Part shown: one piece after another, positions 23,418-32,655 of the stretch
Position numbering within the stretch: the first letter of the stretch is position 1
Layout of the letters: each line of letters starts with the position of its first letter
From: Batillaria attramentaria
Lineage: Eukaryota; Mollusca; Gastropoda; Batillariidae
NCBI GenBank assembly: GCA_018292915.2
Contig: JACVVK020000548.1
Location: forward strand, 248,501-312,500
Reading direction: 5' to 3'
Length of the DNA: 64,000 nt
The notes under the pieces: model-generated
What the model saw: only the letters and a program-made list of their open reading frames with translations
What the model was told of the DNA's origin: nothing
Database searches by the model: none
Program-made: the position numbers and the translations under genes

Positions 23418-26400
23418 GCGCACGCAGGCAGGCACGCACGCACACACACACATCTGCCATGGAGGGAACCTAGCTGAAAAATAAATCATCGTGTAAAAAA
23501 GTTCATGAAAGAGTGATTTTGCACGTGGTTTAGAAAAAAACTTTTGTAGCGCTGAGTAGCAACCGCTGGTGCCCTAAGTCGTGTACTCCGTCCGATATCT
23601 GCTGTTGAGTTCCTGTCAGATAAAACGCACTGTTGAATCAATGTAAGGCTGAAAATCTGCTCTTTTCAACAGTACAAACATCATCACTGAAGGTGCTATG
23701 ACGGAACCGGCTCATGAGGTAGGTGTTTTGGATCTTTCCATAAACTCCCATAAAAGCGGGCAACGCACTTTGAAATGCGTAAACACTCAGTTGCTTCCAC
23801 ACAATGCCATTCGTTTTGCTCCCATAAAGCCAAAAAACATGATATCAGGAGAAAGATAAAAAGTCAATTCTTCTGTCCAGCAAAACTGTTTTAATGTCAG
23901 GCTATAGCTTGGATCAGGGTCGCGTAATATGGCAAAATCTGTCATATCGTCGAGATGGACCGCTGTGTGGCGGCAGGCTGTCGGTACCTACTTGGAGGCG
24001 CCTTGATCGTAGATATTGGCGCTCACGTAACAAACGCGTACGTCGAAGTACCCGACCATGCCGCTGGGAAACCTCAAACTGATGCTGCAGTGGAAGTGGA
24101 AAGACATAGGGTCTATGTCTAAGTCCGCCGCTTCTTCCTCACTAAACGCTTTCCGAAAAGTAATGTCACCACTGGACGCGTAGAACGTCAGGTCAGCTTC
24201 GGTGAGAAAGCATGGCAGAAGGTCCTCTGTGGTCAGGTTGAGGTTAGGGTCAAAGGTCACCGTTTGTACGTTGGAGCTGGAATCCTGCTGGATTCAATAA
24301 TGCAGTATAATAATGATAATAATGAGGATGATGATAACAGGGATAATAATACTACTACAAGTCATAATAATAAGAAGACGACAGAGGATTAGGTCTGGTG
24401 CATATAACGTATCCCACTTCGGATCGTGAGCTGTTTGCTTCGAATCCCTAGTGGACAGGATTAAGTTGGATTTCCCAACAGAGTCAAAATCACGTGCAGG
24501 ATTGTTCGCGGTGCCTGAAGCACGGCAACAAGTTCCCGTCACGTTAAACGATGACATTCCAGCAGGAGGGGTCGCGGAACGGAAAACAATCACTCAAGAA
24601 AAAGGTGGCGCTGTACTGGGCCGTACTGTCCGGTCCTGGATACACGAAACACAAACAGAGACAAAGACAGACACAGACACATGCTAGAAGACACAGCCAT
24701 AGAAACAGACACAGGGTGGGTGTTTGGGAGTTTAACTCCCTTTTCCACCACGTATGGCTGATATCAAGGGATGGGATGGGTGTCTGGAAGGTTAACGTCA
24801 TTTTCCACCACGTAAGGGTGATATCAAAGACGGGGCACGAGAAAAAGACCAGCACAAATATTTAGCGCCAGCCGGGATTCGAACGCCACGAGCATTGAGA
24901 GTCCAACGCTGTACGATTTGGCTATCCCGGCTCCCCAAAACAGACACAGATAAAATGACATACATACAGATGACTAGAATGGATGTCCTGTTATCATTAG
25001 GGAACTCGACAGAATGTGAGAGAGAGAGAGGGAGGGGGGGGGGGGGTTGACAAAGGGGCAGAGAGACAAAGATGGCAGTACATACGGCAGACGAAGAAGT
25101 CGTGAATGTTCTGTTAGCACCAGGAAACTCGACAGAACTGGTAGTGCGGTTGTCCCGGGTGAAACCTTCCAATGCAACATCAGTCCGCCCGAGAGTGGCG
25201 ATACAAGGTATTTCAAGCAGGATCCCGATAAGGAGGGCTTGAGTGCCGTATAATGCAAACACCATCATGACCTGTCAGCACTCAAGAACAATAATATTAA
25301 TGACCATAATAATAATAATGAATAAATAAATGAAATTGTTTTCACAATGCGGTGCCCCCTATTACGGAAAATACACCACACGAGTTTGTTTATTTCAACC
25401 GAAATAACGAGTGTGGTGTATTTTACGCCATTGGGGGCACCGATTTGGGAAATTATTCATACCACGTCCATTCCTGGCCTTCTTTGATTTGAAAGCTGAC
25501 ATCGGCAAAGCAATTGCTTCACGCGGCATCTCTGACTGAGATCCTTTACTTCGCGTTGTCCATAGACTTGGAGAAGTCAAGTGCGTTTCGAAGCCTCCGT
25601 TTGAGCAAAAAACTGGAACTAGGTTTACGATTGTCACAAACACGACAAACTGTGGATAAAACTCAATAAAAGATCAACAATTTTACATCCAGCGACTGGC
25701 AAATGGCTTCTTCGTCTTCATTCCCGTACGAGATCGAACCGCGTCATGTCGTGACGTAAATTAATCTTTAGCCGCTTTTTGCGTCATGTCGTGACGTAAA
25801 ACCTTTATCCAGAACACGCTGCTGGAACATTGCTAAGTGTAGTGCACGTGACCTTTTCAGGTAAATTCATAATTAACGTGTGATCCTTATGGGTACAATA
25901 ATAAGGAATAATTATACACTTGATTACAATATTTATCTCAATGACTGCAAACTGAATAAAAGGTATGCATCAAACTTAATACTTTTTACACCGCAAACAT
26001 GATAGGTTGGGTTGCGGGGGTAGGGCGGTATGTAGGTGTAGTTTTCGGGAGGTGACAGAGACGAATGTTGTAGCCTTCGGCCTTGGGCTACAGCTTTCTT
26101 CTCTGTCACCTCCCGAAAACTACACCTACGGCCCTAACCCCGAAAACCAGCCTATAATAGTTTTGTTTTCATTTCCATCTCTGAAAACTGAAGTTTAAAA
26201 CCAATATTTCGGAAATAGTTAATAGCTTCTCCCTTCAAGCTTTGTCTACAGAAGTAATTCTATGAGGCGCCATTTGCACGAAGCAGACCTGAGGCGGAAG
26301 CTCGTTGTTGAACAGTACATGTATCGCCGCATTGTTTGTGCGTTTGGCACGTACGAAACTGCTCTAAAGGTGTCAGCTCATTTTAGTAAACCTAATTAAT

Positions 26401-27455
26401 GATTAACCTTAGTTCAGCCGAGTTTTTGCGTAAAGCTGAGTTGTAAAACCAAGCTTCAGCTTTGGTGCACAGCTACAAAACGGTTTGGTGCAAACGTCGC
26501 TGCATGTGAAATCGGGGAATGGCCGCTTCCCGCTTGAAATTGTCCCTTGGCTTCTTTGCTATAGATATGTACCTAACATGTTTGTTTCGTTGTCTGGGCA
26601 GTTTGTCGTGTTCATCTGCGAAACGTTTGCGCCATTTCTATGCGTTCTCTTATCATCTGCTTGCTCCAGAGTTCTAACCAGTATCGCTGTGCTGACACAG
26701 CTTCCTGCCGCTGCAGAAATGGTCACAGTAGCAGACGACTTCCCGTTTGGCGAATCGTTTGTTGGATTAGCGAGGTCTGGGTCCACAAATCGGCAAAAAA
26801 ATCGGTCTGCATTAGGCGCATGTTGATATTTAGTGATAGTCATAAAATGATTTCAAATCAGTTACGTACCGTTAGCACGTAATCTTCGGCTGAGCTATAT
26901 CCGAAACGATTTCACGGCTTCGCAGCAAGGAAACAGTAGACGAAAGTCAAGCGCTCATCGGACCGCACCTGATTGGCTGGTTTACCGCAATGTCAAGGGC
27001 AGTGGATTTTTTTTAAGCCTGGTAAGCTTTATTAGATAGGGACTCGGGCATTGTTTACGTAGGTATCACCTTTTGTTTAACCAATCTATCAACGACCTTT
27101 CCCTTGGAGGTACATCAAGGGCTCCGCCAATCGCTGTAGGAGAACGAAAATAAAATGAAAACTATTAGCTGTTAAACCATATGACAATACCGACGCGCCA
27201 TGGAGCAAATACTCGTCGGTATTTAACCAAGTTATGTGGTGTGTTACGTCGCTAACTGCAGAAAGTTGTAGGCGCATGTGGGAAATAAAGAGCACTCCCC
27301 GCACTCCTCATCTCGTTATACACATTCCGGTGGGTCATTTTACCATAAGTACTCACTTTTTCCGCCTTGTTTCCATCCGACACAGGAGTGCTGAAAGTAA
27401 CTGAGTACAACGCTGCACAAAAGAAGAGCACATGATACGGAAACGTGCACGCCAT
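14980..27455 (-). CDS. GRL101-like LDLa/LRR G-protein coupled receptor (seven-exon model)
   Basis: This is the main gene of the window. Seven minus-strand exons, 27455-27357, 25237-25086, 24276-23992, 22979-22789, 21354-20637, 19784-19241 and 17040-14980, all have GT donors and AG acceptors and join in compatible phases (0, 2, 2, 1, 2, 0) to 1,350 codons including the stop. Predicted order: signal peptide, two CUB-like segments (about residues 38-340), LDLa (about 380-412), C-type lectin domain (about 418-545), four LDLa modules (about 616-801), LRR block (about 805-1035) and a rhodopsin-type 7TM domain. The LDLa/LRR/7TM part is the plan of Lymnaea GRL101 and of relaxin/LGR-type receptors, which signal through G proteins at the plasma membrane. 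The ligand is unknown. Exons 4-7 are solid. Exon 2 is the least certain, because it has two open frames and no recognised domain by itself. UTRs and promoter were not resolved. Confidence 0.85.
17263..18080 (+). repeat. Half-site repeat element, copy 2 (intron 6 of the receptor)
   Basis: Same ends and same unit order as copy 1 but internally shorter, having lost parts of several units. In place of the long (CA)n array it has (GACA)n before the right end. A partial further copy starts directly after it. Confidence 0.85.
18083..18297 (+). repeat. Half-site repeat element, 5' partial copy
   Basis: Begins ACTAGAGAGGCAGAAGCCT and carries one and a half units (GTCAAGGTCATTC, then GGTCACGGTCATTC) before ending abruptly inside the LINE reverse transcriptase fragment. 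Confidence 0.75.
18298..19150 (-). mobile_element. LINE reverse transcriptase fragment
   Basis: The minus strand reads SKTCDLDCIPTTLLFE-like and FRPVSNLSFMSKLLEK blocks, FQSAYRPHHSTKTALLRVID, LTLLDLSAAFDTIDH (RT motif A) and YGVPQGSVLGPILFLLYTQP, typical of CR1/L2/jockey-like ORF2. The frame is broken and lacks the YADD block. It lies in intron 6 of the receptor. Confidence 0.85.
18691..18725 (-). repeat. 35-base fragment of the half-site element inserted in a LINE
   Basis: TGGCTCCCTTGTGTAACAAT to CCCTCCGT is one end of the element. It interrupts the LINE reverse transcriptase frame after SKLLEK and is flanked by CTATTTT on both sides (18684-18690 and 18726-18732), a likely target-site duplication. 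Confidence 0.7.
19241..19784 (-). CDS. Receptor exon 6: end of C-type lectin domain and LDLa modules
   Basis: The exon begins with YRRMWRLSSGVIAYNIYV, completing the lectin fold with a closing ADIICE strand. Next comes a cysteine-rich stretch with HTFLACDVHSDCW, an LDLa-like module with DCGDGSDED, and the first half of another LDLa (TCLSSDQYLCGNKQ) that is completed by exon 7. It enters in phase 2 and leaves in phase 0 at GTAAAT. Confidence 0.88.
19885..20085 (-). pseudogene. Partial duplicate of receptor exon 5 end
   Basis: About 195 bases repeat 20588-20783 almost exactly, including intron sequence, the GTAAGG donor and the codons for MRLP and YRVLNVLPDSTMTFYIGLES. A few substitutions change residues (MRLPIFETK against MRLPSFETE). 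The copy lacks the upstream part of the lectin fold and has no obvious acceptor, so it is probably a non-functional tandem duplication in intron 5. Confidence 0.75.
20637..21354 (-). CDS. Receptor exon 5: CUB, LDLa and start of C-type lectin domain
   Basis: The largest ectodomain exon. It opens with GYIQTPGWSSGKKYKPNMDS, a CUB-like segment, continues through FHNQSALPQRLPDGKWNCSV and an LDLa-like module ending CTLYPECAGGEDDVVC, then starts a C-type lectin fold with ISWLEAREVCANRKMRLPSF and STMTFYIGLESM. It leaves in phase 2 at a GTAAGG donor. Its last ~150 bases plus adjoining intron are duplicated at 19885-20085. Confidence 0.85.
21492..22506 (+). repeat. Half-site repeat element, copy 3 (intron 4 of the receptor)
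   Basis: Same ends as copy 1 (ACTAGAGAGGCAGAAGCCTC; CACAAGGGAGCCA). The units alternate as in copy 1, with one partly lost. A (CA)n array at 22372-22434 and a (GACA)n run stand before the right end, so the microsatellite travels with the element. Confidence 0.85.
22789..22979 (-). CDS. Receptor exon 4: end of first CUB-like segment
   Basis: The exon begins after a pyrimidine-containing acceptor ending CTGCAG and reads FVWKSWGCDRGKLYSTSND, then LNFTMFLRFSAAL and PLAG before a strong GTAAGT donor. SNDVILRL followed by a strand ending in MFLRFSA matches the second half of a CUB domain. It enters in phase 2 and leaves in phase 1, agreeing with both neighbours. It carries one NFT N-glycosylation site. 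Confidence 0.75.
23236..23450 (+). repeat. Compound microsatellite
   Basis: (TGTC)n, then (CA)n, (CAA)n, (CA)n and (CG/CA)n in sequence, in intron 3 of the receptor. Confidence 0.95.
23992..24276 (-). CDS. Receptor exon 3: CUB-like segment
   Basis: The exon encodes about 95 residues including VTFDPNLNLTTEDLLPCF and ISLRFPSGMVGYFDVRVC, the latter resembling the beta-sandwich core of a CUB domain. It ends two bases into a codon at a GTAGGT donor; without splicing a TAG stop would follow at once, which supports the donor. The alternative acceptor at 24287 would add four residues if exon 2 is read in its other frame. Confidence 0.65.
24715..24937 (-). mobile_element. SINE family A with duplicated tail
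   Basis: A full element at 24773-24936 plus an extra tail copy at 24714-24771 share one 12-bp target duplication AAACAGACACAG (about 24703-24714 and 24938-24949). The pair therefore came in as one insertion. It lies in intron 2 of the receptor. Confidence 0.8.
25086..25237 (-). CDS. Receptor exon 2 (candidate)
   Basis: An open stretch of 152 nt between a CTCAAG acceptor and a GTATGT donor takes the reading from phase 0 to phase 2, which fits exons 1 and 3. It reads PSLSGSCLKYLVSP at its start, reminiscent of the beginning of a CUB domain. A second frame is also open and would give an N-glycosylation-rich segment with NRTT and NRTF, joining an alternative exon 3 acceptor at 24287. Only a transcript can decide between the two. 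A related short segment lies just downstream at about 24975-25020. Confidence 0.4.
25350..25442. repeat. Foldback element in intron 1
   Basis: Arms CGGTGCCCCCTATTACGG.. (25350-25381) and their near-complement ending GGGGGCACCG (25411-25442), about 32 bases each with a few mismatches. Likely a tiny foldback MITE. Confidence 0.75.
25742..25800 (+). repeat. CRE-like direct repeat
   Basis: GCGTCATGTCGTGACGTAAA occurs twice, exactly, 40 bases apart in receptor intron 1. Each copy contains TGACGTAA, a CREB/ATF-like site. Confidence 0.6.
25995..26160. repeat. Palindromic MITE in intron 1
   Basis: An exact 29-base inverted repeat (26033-26061 and 26100-26128; starts TAGGTGTAGTTTTCGGGAGG) lies within longer imperfect arms ending near ATAGG and CCTAT. 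The loop itself forms a GTAGCC...GGCTAC hairpin. Confidence 0.8.
27357..27455 (-). CDS. Receptor exon 1: signal peptide
   Basis: The exon encodes 33 residues beginning MACTFPYHVLFFCAALYS, a hydrophobic leader typical of a secreted or membrane protein, with a likely cleavage near residues 20-23. It ends in phase 0 at a GTGAGT donor. The ATG is the first in the exon. A TCAAGGTCA half-site lies about 40 bases upstream. The assignment to the receptor rests on strand, signal peptide and phase compatibility with the next exon; intron 1 is about 2.1 kb. Confidence 0.6.
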
Positions 27456-27495
27456 TCTTGCAAATCACGCGTCTGTACCTCGCGCGCACTCGAGG

Positions 27496-27504
27496 TCAAG
27501 GTCA
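27496..27504 (+). promoter_or_regulatory. Nuclear-receptor half-site pair near receptor start
   Basis: GAGGTCAAGGTCAGC contains TCAAGGTCA and also two AGGTCA words in direct contact. It lies 41 bases upstream of the receptor ATG. Such a motif is bound by SF-1/ERR/Nurr-type receptors in animals; function here is inference. Confidence 0.3.
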
Positions 27505-27750
27505 GCACCGCATTAGTTCGGGAGTTCTCATTAAATTATCACGGAACGCGAATTATTAAACTACGCTATGTTTGCTGCTTTTATTGATCAACAAATCCTT
27601 AGGTGGAGGCGTGCTAACATTATCATTGTGATTTAATTACCAAATTAGTGATGTATCCCAGTTATCATCAGTTTCTGCGATCTGTCTGCAGTTAGCGACA
27701 GTCTGCAGTTAGCGACGTCACAGTGGTGTAGTGGCAATATCATGCCTCTG

Positions 27751-27803
27751 TGGCTCCCTTGTGTAACATAGGGAGTCTATGTGGAGGATTTTGCCTTTCT
27801 AGT
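27751..27803 (-). repeat. Internally deleted half-site element (ends only)
   Basis: TGGCTCCCTTGTGTAACATA joins directly to a match of the other end (complement of ACTAGAAAGGCAAAATCCTCC), leaving no half-site unit. It lies about 300 bases upstream of the receptor start. Confidence 0.6.
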
Positions 27804-28014
27804 TCTGTCATGTATAGTGCATTGTGAGCGCTTATCCGACTAAAAGCTGCAATCTACTTGTAATTTTGGGGGAATCGGCAACTGAGCAGCGCATAGCAGA
27901 CGCTCGGAGTGGTCAGGCGATCAGTACGCGACAGAAATAAAGTGCGCCTTCTTATGCTAGCATTGCAATGTCAGCTGACTCAAACCCAAATGAAAACAAA
28001 TGTTCTTAACTTCG

Positions 28015-28335
28015 ACTAGAGCTGTGGGAGCGAGCAGGGCAGGAACCAGCGACCAAGCAGATTCTGCGGAGGAAGTGGGGCTGGATTGGACACACCCTCA
28101 GGAAGCCAGCATCCAGCACCACACGCCAAACCCTGACATGGAACCCACAGGGGAAAAGGAAGAGAGGCCGGTCTCGCAACAGCTGGAGGCGAGACACTGA
28201 GGCAGAGTTATATAAGCAGGGGACCAACTGGACTGGAGTGGCAAGAATAGCCCAGAACAGAGTGCGATGGCGAAGGGTTGTCGGTGGCCTATGCTCCACG
28301 TGGAGCCAGGGGCCTAAGTAAGTAAGTAAGTTAAC
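28015..28335 (+). mobile_element. 3' end of a LINE (ORF2 C-terminus and tail)
   Basis: The plus strand reads ILRRKWGWIGHTLRKPASST, WNPQGKRKRGRSRNSWRRD and AQNRVRWRRVVGGLCSTW, the conserved C-terminal tail of a common invertebrate LINE reverse transcriptase. A stop and a short (TAAG)n tail (AAGTAAGTAAGTAAG) end it, as expected for a 5'-truncated insertion. Confidence 0.85.
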
Positions 28336-28811
28336 TTCGACTGAAGACAGAAACCTGGTAACACTGTGAAGGAAACAGAAATATGCAAAGTCAATGCGAA
28401 ACGAAAACATGCAGAGCTCTGTTTGCGTTGTGTCACAGGCTTTTGGTTGGAAAGCGTCGAAACTGGCTTTGATTTGAGTACGCAGTGCTAATTAGGTAAA
28501 GTCTCATGTCGTTTCAACAGCGTTATTTGCGCCTAACTTGCCACGGCCAGTCAAGTGAGCGAATTAGTCCGGTTCCCGAGATAGGCCAGCTTCGAGTCAA
28601 GTCTTTGAATTTAGAACGGATTTTGGTTAGTGTTCGTTAAAACTGTCCATGATTTGAGTAAGCAGTGCTTGTTAGGTATCGGGTAAAGTCATTGTTTACT
28701 TGAAGAACTAGTTGATGAAGTTGGAAACACCGATACCGAGCCGTGTTCCGTTTTAGCCGGCCGTGTTGACACAACAAGATCGGGGTGCCTCGGAGGGGGC
28801 ACGCCGTAATC

Positions 28812-28970
28812 TGGGGTGGATGGGTAGTTGTCTGGCACGTTAACGTCCTTTTTCACCACGTGTGCGTAATATTAAACACGGAGCAACGAGAAAAGGACCA
28901 GCTGGGATTCGGACTCAACGACCCGAGCGTTGGAAGTCCACAGCTCTGCCGTTCGCTGTCCCGGCTCCCC
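28812..28970 (-). mobile_element. SINE family A
   Basis: Same head and tail with small deletions in the body. Flanked by GCCGTAATC on both sides (from 28803 and 28971). Confidence 0.85.
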
Positions 28971-29269
28971 GCCGTAATCCGGGAAAGGAGGTAAAAGGCC
29001 ACAAAATACCTATATATATATTCCCTATCAGCCTCAGACATCATAGTCACCCCTATAAAAGCTTGAATCTTAAAACAAACATTACCACACACAGACCATT
29101 TACACGCACACACCTGACAGGTGTTGAAAAAAAATCTCCTTTCCACTCAACCTCACTGGAGTAATTAGTGCTAGTCTTTTTTACGTAAATAACAGCGACA
29201 TAAAAGGGACAGTAACCACTTAACTTTCACAAAGGACGGCACGGGTCCACTGACCAGAAACTCCGGCAT

Positions 29270-29570
29270 CTAGAGATACTCCCTCTTTCAAAGCAACTTC
29301 TTTTCTTATGAAGGCATTTTTATGTATAAAATCCTAAATGGTTTTTCCCCCCACTACCTCAGTCATCTCTTTACTACTTGAGACTCCCGTTACCCAAACT
29401 CCAGGCTACGCCTCATTACCCCACGTCCAAGGATAGATATCTTTAAAAGAAGCTTGTCATTCTCGGGTGCTACTCTTTGGAACAGTTTGCCCACCCTAAT
29501 TACAACCAGTGGTTCGCTCTCATCGTTTAAAAAGGATCTCCTTAATTTGTTTGGTGCCCTAGATCATAAG
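29270..29570 (+). mobile_element. LINE ORF2 C-terminal fragment
   Basis: FMYKILNGFSPHYLS, RLRLITPRP and LSFSGATLWNSLPTLI, followed by SLSSFKKDLLNLF, match the C-terminal region of CR1/L2/jockey-type reverse transcriptases. Open frame at 29454-29678 is the end of this fragment; there is no upstream catalytic core. Confidence 0.8.
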
Positions 29571-29773
29571 CCGCTCATTGTCATTGCTATGGCTATCTCA
29601 ATGCTTTTCACCTACACATGCATCACTAAATCCTACTTAGTGCTAAGTACCACATTCACCTTTCATCAATATGAATAAGTTGATCTGTGTATGTATACCA
29701 ATTTTAAAACTTGCCGTTGCTACACTACATGAGCTAATACTACTGTCAAAAAAGGAGATACTAAGTAAGGACA

Positions 29774-29782
29774 GCGCGCGCG

Positions 29783-29868
<86 letters not shown>
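29774..29868 (+). repeat. (CG)n(CA)n microsatellite
   Basis: Eight CG units followed by about 39 CA units. Confidence 0.95.
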
Positions 29869-29869
<1 letters not shown>

Positions 29870-30307
29870 CGTACCACATCACACATACATACACAACATC
29901 AAGCACGTATCATTCGCACGCATCTATGAAGAACATAATCGTAAACAGAAATTATGTGAAAATTTCTATAAAAGTGAAAATGAAGATGAGTAATTTGTAC
30001 ACAGATCATACACAGATCAGGGCACGTTATTCATATACCCGTGTTTGTCGCTGTTTCTTTAGTGTTGCACTGGTTATGGCCCAATTCCATGCAGATATGT
30101 GCATCTGTGCGTGTGATATTTAGTAGTGTAGTTTTCCGAGTTTAGCAAAGGCAAGACAGAACTCAGAAGACAGGTCTGTATGCCTGTATATTTTTATCCT
30201 TGGAAAATCAAGTTTCATATAATGTCATTTCATTTTAATTCTTGAAGTGAATAGATGCAAGCTGAGTCAGGAGATGGCGTTTTCGGAATTCTAGCCGTGT
30301 TTGACAA

Positions 30308-30475
30308 TCAATAGATGCTTCGCTTGGACAGGGCCAGCATATTCAAAACTGCACTGCAAAGAGAGCCCCGGAGTATAGCAGGTTCGTCAAGCTCCGCTAG
30401 AAGTGATGCCACAAGTATACTTCGTAGTGTAGCTAGACCGACACTGCTACCCTCTTGTTCACTGCTCTTCCGCTT
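30308..30475 (-). CDS. Candidate last exon of an unidentified gene
   Basis: After a TTTCAACAG acceptor, 56 codons read KRKSSEQEGSSVGLATLRSI onward to ALSKRSIY and a TGA. The composition looks coding and helical rather than repeat-derived. No upstream partner exon was recognised and the family is unknown. It could be a chance open stretch. Confidence 0.25.
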   Translation of the reverse strand, partial: KRKSSEQEGSSVGLATLRSILVASLLAELDEPAILRGSLCSAVLNMLALSKRSIY

Positions 30476-30789
30476 CTGTTGAAACAACATACGATGCGTA
30501 CATACAAAAGTTCCACTGTTCCGCTGTTTTATTAGTGTTAATCTTAATCATTATAAGTCTAACCTCCTTATATTGTGCTGATAAAACTTTTCTTCTAAGT
30601 GCATAATTATGAAAGGAAAGTACATTCATTTTAAATTACAAATACTTCAGCTGATTTGCTGCCATGCCATTTGTTTGAACACTGACACATGGATTCCGAG
30701 CCCAGTGCCATGCTTCCAATTTCCTCGGCGTGCCTGCAAGTTGCGTAGATTCCTCCTCTAAACCATCTAGTACTTTTACAGTAGGGTTC

Positions 30790-30960
30790 GGGTGGGTGGG
30801 TGTTTGGGAGTTTAACGTCCTTACCCACCATGTAAGGGTGATGTCAAAGACGGGACAACGAGAAAAGGCCAGCACAAACATTTGGCCCCGGCTGGGCTTC
30901 GAACTCACGACCCGAGCATTGAAAGTCCAACGCTCTACCATTCGGCTATCCCCGCTCCCC
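30790..30960 (-). mobile_element. SINE family A
   Basis: Full length with head, A and B boxes and GTTAAACTCCCAAACACCCA tail. No clear target duplication seen. Confidence 0.85.
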
Positions 30961-31265
30961 AACCTTTTACAACAGATCTAATGAAAAATAAACAAATGCG
31001 GAATCACAAACACTCTTCAGCAGACTGTAAACATTAAACTGTTTGAATCAGATGAAGATCGTGGCTTACTGTGACACTGAATGTTCTCAAGAGTGGTCAC
31101 GGAACGGAAGTGATTCCATTTTGTAAGATAGTGATATGCTCCAATTCATACTAATAAAAATACTTTCAAATGCCCCAATGACACAGCTTTGTTGAATGTT
31201 TAAAAAAAACCCTTAAACGATCAGATAAACTGTTGAAATAACAGCAACACCAGCTACAAAACATG

Positions 31266-31266
<1 letters not shown>

Positions 31267-31327
<61 letters not shown>
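31267..31327 (+). repeat. (CA)n microsatellite
   Basis: About 30 units, then GCAC/GCACTCAC variants. Confidence 0.95.
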
Positions 31328-31331
<4 letters not shown>

Positions 31332-31591
31332 GCACGCACTCACGCACGCACTCACGCATGCACGACACTGACTGATTCAAATTCAAGGAGGAACGACCCC
31401 GTCCTACAAAGTTGTTTCTCCAAATTTCATGTTATTTTGTCTGTTTTCTTGTTATTGTTGCCGGTTCTCCCCTTTTCAAGTCCTACCAATGACACTAGAT
31501 CCTCTACGACCTCGACCGATGAGCCACATGACTGGGGGGGGGGGGGGGAGAGAGAGAGAGAGAGAGAGAGCCTCTAGCACTGAGACCGTCT

Positions 31592-32424
31592 GAGGATGCT
31601 TGTTCATGTCTTGTGATTTCCCTGCTGGCTTTGTGACTTCCCCGGCTGAATTATTTTTCACATGAAATCTGAAAGATCTAGAGGGCTGATGAAATGTCGG
31701 AAGCAGTGACGATACTTGCAGATTTTGTCTGTGAACCAAACATTTGGCGTCAGCCTCACGCTGCTCGTCTGACAGATGCTACTTCTTCATATCTTGTGAT
31801 TTCCTGGTTGCTTTTGTGACTTCCGTGACTGAATTAATTATTACATAAAATTTGGAAGATCTAGAGAGCTGACGTGGACTTGAATGCCTTGGATTGTACT
31901 TACGAAATTGCAAAATTGGAACTTTTCTGACCGGCGCTTCTCGCAGAAACTATCTTTATCTGAAAGCGCTGTTATTCTTAATACTATAGCTATAATAGTG
32001 CAGTAGTTCCTGTCATATGTGCAGTTTTCACACGTGACAAAAGTTTCGAGATGATGAGTAATTTGAAGGAGTCTTTTCATAGACATTGTGGCTTTATATG
32101 CGAACCACCCCTACCTCGGATTTTTTTTAATTTTTTTTATTTAAACACAAAATCTGTCAGAGCTACATAGCTGTGCTACGAATACAGTCAGTGTAATTGG
32201 ATGAACTTCAATAGCCTAGAGTATTTATAAAGGATTTTGAACAATTTTTTTTCGCAAGAAATTAATATGTAACTTTTTTTTTTTTTTTTTTTTTAAATGG
32301 GCAATAACTCTAAAAATTCGACAGGTCAAAAATCGTGAAACCTACCTCTGGAGCATATAACTGCACATGTCATCTCAAAGTAAAAAGCCCTCCGACGAGG
32401 TGGTTTAGCCATCATTACATCTGT

Positions 32425-32497
<73 letters not shown>

Positions 32498-32655
32498 TCA
32501 CAGCTCCCGCCAAAAAGAACGTAGCAGCATAGTGTGCATGTAAGGTGTCTACGACACAGATTTCGTTACGTTACTGTGTGCGCGAAACCAATGTATGGTC
32601 TGGCGAAACGTCACAGTCTTGTTTTGTATCACTGAAACTTACTGCTGCATTTTGA
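31592..32655 (+). repeat. Dispersed repeat R2, copy 1
   Basis: About 1 kb collinear with 60104-61063 in the same orientation, from GGCTTTGTGACTTC to GTTTTGTATCACTGAAACTT. The first half contains two tandem versions of a TGGAAGATCTAGAG unit. The (CA)n array at 32426-32495 expands a short run that is also present in the other copy. Confidence 0.8.

Noticed and set aside
26485..26843. Overlapping open frames on both strands in receptor intron 1
   Set aside because: No domain, no splice support, and an exon here is not needed for the phase of the receptor model.
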